A stretch of DNA of 5,044 nucleotides from an uncultured Verrucomicrobiota bacterium (GTDB taxonomy: Bacteria; Verrucomicrobiota; Verrucomicrobiae; Opitutales; Opitutaceae): NCBI GenBank assembly GCA_946481225.1, contig CAMLNJ010000271.1:1-5044 (forward strand), given 5' to 3'. The position numbers and the translations under genes are program-made. The notes beneath the pieces are model-generated. The model worked only from the letters and a program-made list of their open reading frames with translations. It did no database searches and was not told where the DNA came from. Shown in pieces: positions 1 through 5,044 of this stretch (within the stretch, counting starts at the first letter, position 1; the number at the start of each line of letters is the position of its first letter).

Positions 1-237
1 GTCATGGGCGTTTTCCAGCGCCTCAACGAGCAGGGCATCACCCTCGTGATGGTCACCCACGAGCTCGACATCGCCCAATACTGCAAACGCATCCTCGTGG
101 TCCGCGACGGCCTCGTGGTCCGCGACGAGCCGGTCCAAAACCGTCTCATCGCCTCCGCGGAACTCGCCAAACTCTACACCGCCGAACAGCTCGCCCAGCT
201 CACGAGCGCCCCCTTCGCCGGCAAACCGTCCGCCTAG
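1..237 (+). CDS. ABC transporter ATP-binding protein, C-terminal end (partial)
   Basis: This is the last 78 codons of a nucleotide-binding subunit, open at the left edge and ending in TAG. What is seen: the segment GITLVMVTHELDIAQYCKRI holds the H-loop (switch) histidine at visible residue 20, followed by the VVRDGLVVRDE strand-turn typical of the end of ABC ATPase domains. The Walker A, signature and Walker B motifs would lie upstream of the window. The fragment ends in a short helical tail (ASAELAKLYTAEQLAQL) unrelated to any extra domain I recognise. It lies 54 bases upstream of, and in the same direction as, a MacB-type permease gene, so it most likely supplies the ATP hydrolysis for that permease at the cytoplasmic face of the inner membrane (LolD/MacB class of ATPases). 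In E. coli MacB the ATPase and permease are one chain; here they are separate genes. The ATG at position 4 is an internal Met, not a start. The family call is firm; the exact substrate is unknown. Confidence 0.9.
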   Translation, partial: VMGVFQRLNEQGITLVMVTHELDIAQYCKRILVVRDGLVVRDEPVQNRLIASAELAKLYTAEQLAQLTSAPFAGKPSA

Positions 238-262
238 CGGGCTTCCGTCTTTCCGAGCCCCC

Positions 263-290
263 TGCTCCTCGCTCCCCGCTCCCTGCTCGA
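263..290 (+). repeat. Four tandem copies of a 7-base repeat (YGCTCCY) just before the permease start codon
   Basis: Read in steps of seven, the four units are tgctcct, cgctccc, cgctccc and tgctcga. The two middle units are identical and the outer ones are degenerate. The array ends one base before the ATG at 292 and fills the place where a Shine-Dalgarno sequence would sit. The + strand is pyrimidine-rich and lacks any purine-rich anti-16S match. It lies wholly in the gap between the ATPase and permease genes. Its type resembles the heptanucleotide short tandem repeats (STRR) known from filamentous cyanobacteria, but that is similarity of type only. Its function, if any, is unknown. Confidence 0.7.
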
Positions 291-291
291 A

Positions 292-1500
292 ATGCGCCTC
301 CTCGCCACCACCGTCATCGCCCTCCGCGCCCTGCGCCGCAACAAGCTGCGCTCGGCGCTCACCGCGCTCGGCATCATCATCGGCGTCGGCGCCTTCATCG
401 CCATGGTCTCCATCGGCAACGGCGCCAAGAGCCAGGTCGAGGCCCAGGTCGCCTCCCTCGGCCGCAACGTCGTCACCGTCTTCCCCGGTTCATTCTCCAG
501 CGGCGGCGCGCGCGGCGGCTGGGGCTCCGCCTCCACCCTCACCATCGAGGACATCGACGCGATCAAGCGCGAGCTGCCGGACGTCGCCTCCGTCTCCCCC
601 GAGGTCCGCGACCGCAACCAGGTCCTCGCCAACGGCCTCAACTGGAACACCGAGATCCGCGGCGTCTCCACCGATTTTCTCAGCATCCGCGCCTGGGGTC
701 TCGAATCCGGCAACATGTTTTCCGACGCCGACATCGCCGGCGCAGCCAAGGTCTGCGTCATCGGCGCCACCGTGGCCAAACAGCTCTTTCCCGACGGGGA
801 TTCCCTCGGACAAAGCCTGCGCATCCGCAACATTCCCTTCATCGTCCGCGGCGTGCTGGAGAGCAAGGGCTTCAACTTCTTCGGCCAGGACACCGACGAC
901 ACCATCCTCGTCCCCTACACCACGCACATGCGGCGCATCAACCGCCGCACCACCGTCCAGACCATCCTCATCGAAGCCTCCTCGCCGGACGTGATGCAGC
1001 GCGTGCAGGACGAGGCCACCGCGCTCCTCCAGCAACGCCGCGGCGGGCGCGAGCCCGACTTCACCATCCGCAACCAGCTCGAGCTCGCCCAGGCCGCGAC
1101 GGCGACCTCGAAGACCATGACGCTGCTGCTCGCCTTCGTCGCCGGCATCTCGCTCCTCGTCGGCGGCATCGGCATCATGAACATCATGCTCGTGTCGGTC
1201 ACCGAACGCACGCGCGAGATCGGCATCCGCCTCGCCATCGGCGCGCACGACCACGACATCCGCGTGCAATTCCTCATCGAGGCGGTCGTCCTCAGCGTGC
1301 TCGGCGGCATCGTCGGCATCCTTCTCGGCGTCGGTAGCTCGCAGCTCGTCTCCCACGTCAACGGCTGGCCCGTCCTCGTCTCGACGAACTCCATCCTCGG
1401 CGCCGTCGGCTTTTCCGCCCTTGTCGGCATCGCCTTCGGCTTCTACCCCGCCCACAAGGCCGCCCAGCTCGACCCGATCGACGCCCTCCGCTTCGAGTGA
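292..1500 (+). CDS. MacB/FtsX-family ABC transporter permease
   Basis: This 402-residue inner-membrane permease belongs to the MacB-type (type VII, mechanotransmission) ABC exporters, which drive periplasmic conformational change to push substrates such as macrolides, peptides or lipids outward. Seen in order: the cytoplasmic N-terminal helix ALRALRRNKLRSALTALGII, running into TM1 (about residues 21-42); a periplasmic MacB_PCD domain (about 45-250) with a Gly/Ser-rich loop at 66-80 and the usual VIGATVAKQLFP strand-helix; then the FtsX core with TM2 (275-301), the coupling segment SVTERTREIGIRLAIGA (302-318), TM3 (about 327-348), TM4 (about 366-386), and the typical ending YPAHKAAQLDPIDALRFE. 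The length is normal for a stand-alone permease without a fused ATPase. The ATG at 292 is chosen because the protein then begins with the family's usual short N-terminus; no ribosome-binding site is visible. The ATPase lies 54 bases upstream, and an operon is likely. The symbol macB is withheld because the ATPase is not fused and the substrate is unknown. Confidence 0.95.
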   Translation: MRLLATTVIALRALRRNKLRSALTALGIIIGVGAFIAMVSIGNGAKSQVEAQVASLGRNVVTVFPGSFSSGGARGGWGSASTLTIEDIDAIKRELPDVASVSPEVRDRNQVLANGLNWNTEIRGVSTDFLSIRAWGLESGNMFSDADIAGAAKVCVIGATVAKQLFPDGDSLGQSLRIRNIPFIVRGVLESKGFNFFGQDTDDTILVPYTTHMRRINRRTTVQTILIEASSPDVMQRVQDEATALLQQRRGGREPDFTIRNQLELAQAATATSKTMTLLLAFVAGISLLVGGIGIMNIMLVSVTERTREIGIRLAIGAHDHDIRVQFLIEAVVLSVLGGIVGILLGVGSSQLVSHVNGWPVLVSTNSILGAVGFSALVGIAFGFYPAHKAAQLDPIDALRFE

Positions 1501-1501
1501 G

Positions 1502-1513
1502 GCCAACGTTGGC
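1502..1513. other. 12-bp perfect palindrome directly after the permease stop codon
   Basis: The sequence gccaacgttggc is its own reverse complement and begins two bases after the TGA of the permease gene. As RNA it could form only a four-pair stem around an ACGT loop, so it is a poor terminator by itself. A dimeric protein site or a chance palindrome are both possible; nothing else in the window repeats it. Confidence 0.3.
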
Positions 1514-1534
1514 GCTCCGCCTGAACCATGCCTG

Positions 1535-1625
1535 AACTGTAGCCACGGCCGTGTCGGCCGTGTGGCTCGACACGTCCGCCATCGACCCGCAGCCACACAC
1601 GGCCGGCACGGCCGTGGCTACAGTT
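1535..1625. repeat. Large inverted repeat with REP-doublet (REPIN-like) architecture between convergent genes
   Basis: The left arm (1535-1567) and the right arm (1591-1625) are reverse complements except for one mismatch and a two-base insertion, separated by a 23-base spacer (1568-1590). Each arm also folds on itself: read 5' to 3' on its own strand it starts AACTGTAGCCAC, has two GGCC blocks around a five-base loop, and closes with GTGGCT after a two-base (left) or four-base (right) bulge. The tetranucleotide GTAG stands at the head of both palindromes (1539-1542 on +, 1621-1618 on -). GTAG followed by an imperfect palindrome, present as an inverted pair, is the described layout of REP sequences mobilised by RAYT (TnpA-REP) transposases. 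No RAYT gene is in the window. The element lies in the 151-base gap between two genes that end facing each other, so it could also stop transcription from both sides, although only a weak T-run (GTTT at 1623-1626) follows on the + strand and none on the - strand. Confidence 0.75.
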
Positions 1626-1651
1626 TACGCCGACAAAATGGATCGTGCGCC

Positions 1652-3061
1652 TCAGGAACCCGCCGCCGCGGGCGCGGCGTTGGACTCGCCGATCGCGCGA
1701 CGCACCGTCGCGAGCGCGACGGTATGGCGGTAGTTGGCCTCGAGACGGTTCAACTGCGCCTCGGTCAACGCAACGCGCGCCTGGAGCACGTCGAGCTGCG
1801 TGGCGGCGCCGTTGCGAAACCGCACGTCGGCCAGGCGCAGGGCCTCGGTGGCCTGCTCCACCACCTTGCCCGCCGCCTCGGCGAGCTCCGCCGCCTCCTG
1901 GAGGCTGGAAAGCGCGCGCCGCACCTCGACCTCGATCGACAGGGACTGCTCGGACACGCCGAGCCGGGCTTGGTTGAGCTGCGCGCGGGCCTGCGCGACG
2001 CGCCCGCGTGTCCGCGCGCCGTCGAAGATCGCCCAGCTCCCGGAGACGCCGGCCGTCCAGCCGTCCTGCGTGTCGGAAAACGCGTTGGACGAGGAGAGCT
2101 TCCGGCCCTCGTATCCGGCGCTTACATACAGCTGGGGCAGGTATCCCGAGCGGGCGACGCTCACACCCGCCTCGCGGGCGCGCTGGAGCTGCTCGAGGCG
2201 GAGCAACTCGGGGCGCTTCGCCTTCGCGGCCGCGAGGGCCGCCTCCAGATCGTAGCTCGTCGGAGCATAGGCGAGCTCGCCCTCGAACTCGGGGACCTTC
2301 TGCAAGTCGCCGCCGAAGCCGCCTCGGTAGCCGAGCACCTGGCGGAGCTCGTCGATCGCGATGCGGAAGGAGTTGCGCGCGTTGATCAGGTCCGGCTGGG
2401 CGTTCGCCAGCGCCACCTCCGCGGTGAGGACCTCGAACTGCGAGACGCTGCCCGCCTCGAAGCGGTTCTTCACCGTCTGGAGCTGCTCGCGCAGGAGGTT
2501 GACGCTCTGCTCCTGCACCTCGATCCGCTCGCGTGCGAGCAGCACGTCGGCGAAACGGATGCGCACCTGGAGCAGCACCTCGTCGACGACGGACTGGATG
2601 TCGAGGGCGGCCGCCTCGCGCGTCGTCTTCGCCGCGTCGAGAGCGGAGCTCACGCCGCCGCCGCTGTAGATCAGCTGGCGCACGTAGATGCCCACCGTCC
2701 AGTCCTGGTAGCCTCGACCGCCACCGCCAGGGGTGATGAAATCCTTGTCGTCGCGGGTGTAGGTCCCGTCCGCGGTGACGTTCGGCAGCGCATCGGCGCG
2801 GACCTCGACGATGAGGCCCTCCTGCTCGCGCAGACGCTCGCGCGCCTGGCGGATGGAGTAGTTGTTCTCGAGGGCGAAGCGCAGCGCCTGGTCGAGCGTG
2901 AGCCGCTCGGGCACCGAGGGCGCCGCAGGCTCGGCCGGCGCCGCCGGCTCGGGCTTGAGCGCCTCGACGGGCGCCAGCGGACCCACGACCGGAAGATCGA
3001 CGGCGAACAGCGGCATGGCGGAAACCCCGAGGGACAAGGCGACAAGGGAGATTTTTTTCAT
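1652..3061 (-). CDS. TolC-family outer-membrane efflux channel
   Basis: This 469-residue outer-membrane factor forms the exit duct of a tripartite export system as a trimeric beta-barrel plus alpha-helical tunnel. What is seen: a signal peptide MKKISLVALSLGVSAMPLFA (1-20) with a likely signal peptidase I cut and no lipobox cysteine, so it is not a lipidated NodT/OprM type. A Pro/Ala/Glu-rich linker follows (about 21-52). Two OEP repeats come next, each opening with a helix of the LTLDQALRFALENN (53-66) or DLEAALAAAKAKRPELL (271-287) type. The repeats share the hallmark turns NRFEAGSVSQFEVLTAEVAL (199-218) and VRFRNGAATQLDVLQARVAL (413-432), the internal duplication diagnostic of TolC proteins. 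The ATG at 3061 is preferred over an in-frame TTG at 3073, which would add four residues (MIPP) before the signal peptide; neither has a visible Shine-Dalgarno sequence. The gene starts 24 bases after the RND pump gene ends, on the same strand, so co-transcription is likely. It ends facing the MacB-type permease gene. Confidence 0.95.
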   Translation of the reverse strand: MKKISLVALSLGVSAMPLFAVDLPVVGPLAPVEALKPEPAAPAEPAAPSVPERLTLDQALRFALENNYSIRQARERLREQEGLIVEVRADALPNVTADGTYTRDDKDFITPGGGGRGYQDWTVGIYVRQLIYSGGGVSSALDAAKTTREAAALDIQSVVDEVLLQVRIRFADVLLARERIEVQEQSVNLLREQLQTVKNRFEAGSVSQFEVLTAEVALANAQPDLINARNSFRIAIDELRQVLGYRGGFGGDLQKVPEFEGELAYAPTSYDLEAALAAAKAKRPELLRLEQLQRAREAGVSVARSGYLPQLYVSAGYEGRKLSSSNAFSDTQDGWTAGVSGSWAIFDGARTRGRVAQARAQLNQARLGVSEQSLSIEVEVRRALSSLQEAAELAEAAGKVVEQATEALRLADVRFRNGAATQLDVLQARVALTEAQLNRLEANYRHTVALATVRRAIGESNAAPAAAGS

Positions 3062-3085
3062 GGGCGGAATCAAATAAGGGACGGG

Positions 3086-5044
3086 TCAGGCGCGAACGGG
3101 TTCCACGGACGGCTTGGCGTCGGGATCGGCGGCGCGAGGGCCCCGTTTTGCGTGGTCCTCCGCGATCAGCACGTAGAAGGCGGGAACGACAAACAGGGTG
3201 AAAAAGGAACCGACGGCCATGCCGACGACGAGCACCCAGCCTATGCTGTTTCGCGCCGCGGCGCCGGGGCCGCTGACGAAAATCAGCATCAGATGGCCGA
3301 ACACCGTGGCGGCGGAGGTCATGAGCACCGGGCGCAGGCGGGTGGCCGCGGCCTGGCGGATCGCGTCGCGCTTCGCCACGCCCCGTTCCTGGAGCGTGTT
3401 TGCGAACTCGACGATGAGGATGCCGTTCTTGGCTATCAGGCCGACGAGCGTGATGAGGCCGATCTGGGAGTAGATGTTGAGCGTGGTTTCCCAGAGGAAG
3501 ATCGGGATCATCGCGCCAAACAGCGCGAGCGGCACGGAACCGAGGAGGATGATGAAGGGATCGCGGAAGCTGTTAAACTGCGCCGCGAGCACGAGGAAGA
3601 TGAGCAGAAGCGCGAGCACGCCGGCCTTCCACAAGGCGGAGCCCTCGGTGCGGAGCTGGCGCGACTCGCCGCCGTAGTCGATCGAGTAGCCGGGAGGGAG
3701 AATTTCGGCGGCCTTTTCCTCGAGCTTCTTCAGCGCCGCGTCGATCGAGGGACCCACGCCGGTGATCTTCACCGAGTTGAGCTGCTGGAAGCGGTTGAGC
3801 ACGCGGGGCTCCACCGTCTCGCGCAGTGTGGCGATCGTGCCGAGGGGGATGAGTTTCCCGCCGGGGCCGCTGATCTGGTATTCGAGGAGCTGCTCGGCAT
3901 TGAGCCGTTCGCCGCGCTCGACCTGCGGGATGACGCGGTAGCTGCGCCCGTCGTTGACGAAGCGGTTGACATAGGCGCCGCCGAGCATCGAGCCAAGATC
4001 GCGGGACACGTCGGTGAGGCTGAGCCCCATCGAGGCGACCTTTTCCTTGTCGATCTCGATCTCGACCTGCGGGAGGTCGAACTTGAGGTCGGACTGCGCG
4101 AAAAAGAAGGTCGGCATTTGCCCGGGCGTGTTGGCCTCGCCGTTTGCAAAGGCGGCGAGCGCCTCGGAAAACTCAAACATCTGCTGATGGTCGGCGGTAG
4201 AGCGGACGACGAACTCGATCGGCATGTCGCCGCCGGAAGGCAGAGGTGGCGGGGTTGTCATCACGACGTCGAGGCCGGCGATCTTCGCCGCGTCGCCCAT
4301 GAGCGCCTGCTGCAGCTGCTGGGCGGTGCGCGCGCGCTCCGACCACGGCTTCAGGATGGCGCCGCCAAAACCCATCCCGGTGCTCGTGAGCTGAAAGGAC
4401 GTCTCGTATTCCGGGATGCTCTCGAACATGTTCTGCACCTGGTTGGAAAAGAGCAGGGTTTGCTCGATAGTGGCGGTCGGCGCCGGGAACAGGATGCTGA
4501 ACACGACCCCTTGGTCCTCGGGCGGAGCGAGTTCGCTTTGCGCGAACTTGAAGAACGGAAGCGTCAGGCCGGTGAGGAGCACCGCCAGCATCAGGATCGC
4601 GGGAAGGGTCTTGAAGCGCCGGCCGGTGAGCAGGTCGAAGACGAAGGCGAGCAGGAAGGAGACGACCGTGAGCATCACGGTGACGCCGGCCAGGGTCTTG
4701 AAACCCTCGCCGCTGAACGTCCACGAGGCGCCGAAGGCGAGCAGGAAAAAGAACAGGAACGCGAGCGCGATGCCGATCACGGCGAAGGGCGCGGCCGCCA
4801 GAAGGCCGGACAGACTCGTCGGGCGCTCGCTGGGCGCGAGAAGCGAACCGACGAGGCGGTCGTAGCGGTTGCGAAGGGCGTCGAAGGCGCGGTTGATCTT
4901 GCCGGAGAGACCCTCGTCCTCGTGCGCGTGGTCCTTGAGCAGGTAGGCGCTCATCATCGGCGAGAGGGTCAACGCGACGAAACCGGAGACGGTAACGGCG
5001 CCGGCGAGCGTGAAGGCGAACTCGCGGAAGAGCGCGCCGGTGAG
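3086..5044 (-). CDS. RND (HAE-1, AcrB-like) efflux pump, C-terminal part (partial)
   Basis: This proton-driven inner-membrane pump runs off the right edge. The reading frame is open through 5044, giving 652 visible codons; the TTG at 4972 is an internal Leu, not a start. Numbering from the first visible codon: residues 1-37 match the AcrB stretch leading to LTPALCATMLK. PEDQG (175-179) opens the second porter half, and GFGGAILKPW (225-234) and the KVASMGLSLTDVSRDLGSML block (335-354) belong to the porter/docking subdomains. TM8-TM12 follow from about 472. Conserved relay residues are present: Lys539 in GLIAKNGILIVEF (AcrB K940), Arg569 (R971) and Thr576 (T978). The paired TM4 aspartates would lie outside the window. 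Oddity: between the amphipathic helix (around 60) and PEDQG there are three hydrophobic segments (about 81-104, 117-140 and 146-165) where AcrB has only TM7. The protein should form a trimer working with a periplasmic adaptor and the downstream TolC-type channel. The substrate cannot be told from the sequence. Confidence 0.95.
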   Translation of the reverse strand, partial: LTGALFREFAFTLAGAVTVSGFVALTLSPMMSAYLLKDHAHEDEGLSGKINRAFDALRNRYDRLVGSLLAPSERPTSLSGLLAAAPFAVIGIALAFLFFFLLAFGASWTFSGEGFKTLAGVTVMLTVVSFLLAFVFDLLTGRRFKTLPAILMLAVLLTGLTLPFFKFAQSELAPPEDQGVVFSILFPAPTATIEQTLLFSNQVQNMFESIPEYETSFQLTSTGMGFGGAILKPWSERARTAQQLQQALMGDAAKIAGLDVVMTTPPPLPSGGDMPIEFVVRSTADHQQMFEFSEALAAFANGEANTPGQMPTFFFAQSDLKFDLPQVEIEIDKEKVASMGLSLTDVSRDLGSMLGGAYVNRFVNDGRSYRVIPQVERGERLNAEQLLEYQISGPGGKLIPLGTIATLRETVEPRVLNRFQQLNSVKITGVGPSIDAALKKLEEKAAEILPPGYSIDYGGESRQLRTEGSALWKAGVLALLLIFLVLAAQFNSFRDPFIILLGSVPLALFGAMIPIFLWETTLNIYSQIGLITLVGLIAKNGILIVEFANTLQERGVAKRDAIRQAAATRLRPVLMTSAATVFGHLMLIFVSGPGAAARNSIGWVLVVGMAVGSFFTLFVVPAFYVLIAEDHAKRGPRAADPDAKPSVEPVRA

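Noticed and set aside
235..291. ATPase and permease lie in the same reading frame, parted by one TAG and 18 sense codons, suggesting a broken or read-through MacB-like fusion
   Set aside because: Separate ATPase and permease genes are common in this family. An 18-codon stretch without stops is expected at this GC content, and the gap encodes low-complexity repeat rather than linker-like protein.
234..905. Open frame of 223 codons on the - strand over the start of the permease gene
   Set aside because: Arg/Ser/Pro-rich low-complexity translation with no recognisable fold; a shadow of the permease reading frame.
1520..1537. Short direct repeat CCTGAAC (1520-1526 and 1531-1537) next to the inverted repeat, as a possible target-site duplication
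   Set aside because: Both copies lie on the same side of the element, so they do not flank it, and seven bases is too short to exclude chance.
490..1596. Long open frame of 368 codons on the - strand opposite the permease gene
   Set aside because: Its translation is a run of Asp, Glu, Ala, Gly, Val and Arg with no domain, as expected opposite a GC-rich gene. The + strand gene is a clear MacB-type permease over the same span.
1645..2669. Several + strand open frames across the channel gene
   Set aside because: Arg/Ser/Pro/Ala-rich translations without motifs; shadows of the well-supported TolC-family gene on the other strand.
3071..3073. TTG as start of the TolC-family gene
   Set aside because: It would put MIPP in front of a signal peptide that already begins correctly with MKK at the ATG at 3061; there is no ribosome-binding site to favour it.
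4970..4972. TTG as start codon of the RND pump
   Set aside because: The frame continues upstream without a stop to the window edge, and the upstream residues (LTGALFREFAFTLAGAVTVSG...) match the conserved RND segment preceding it, so this codon is an internal Leu.

Overview
The window comes from a high-GC bacterium whose third codon positions are strongly G/C-rich. It has a Gram-negative-type envelope, because it encodes an outer-membrane TolC-family channel and an RND inner-membrane pump. No marker gene fixes the phylum. The style (GC-rich coding, little visible Shine-Dalgarno sequence, a GTAG-headed palindromic repeat between genes) reminds me of Verrucomicrobia of the Opitutaceae type, but that is a weak inference.

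Layout: two convergent efflux loci meet tail to tail. On the + strand, the end of an ABC transporter ATPase (cut by the left edge, stop at 237) is followed after 54 bases by a complete MacB/FtsX-type permease gene (292-1500). The 54-base gap holds four tandem copies of a 7-base pyrimidine-rich unit ending one base before the permease start codon. On the - strand, an RND (HAE-1/AcrB-like) pump gene enters from the right edge (5044 down to 3086, N-terminal part missing). It is followed after 24 bases by a complete TolC-family outer-membrane factor gene (3061 down to 1652). The two units are separated by 151 bases (1501-1651), which contain a 12-bp perfect palindrome and a large imperfect inverted repeat. 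Each arm of that repeat is itself a hairpin headed by GTAG, which is the architecture of a REP doublet (REPIN).

How the genes work together: the RND pump and the TolC-like channel are almost certainly co-transcribed and would form a tripartite export system with a periplasmic adaptor, probably encoded beyond the right edge. The ABC ATPase and MacB-type permease form the inner-membrane part of a second export system; its adaptor would be off the left edge. MacB-type systems with an adaptor usually also need a TolC-family channel, so the single channel gene here could serve both, though that is inference.

The window is mostly ordinary transport biology, and I do not see a new defence or mobile system. 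The points most worth a second look are an insertion of about 70-75 residues carrying two extra predicted membrane helices in the RND pump, the REPIN-like element, and the heptanucleotide repeat in the position where a ribosome-binding site would be expected.
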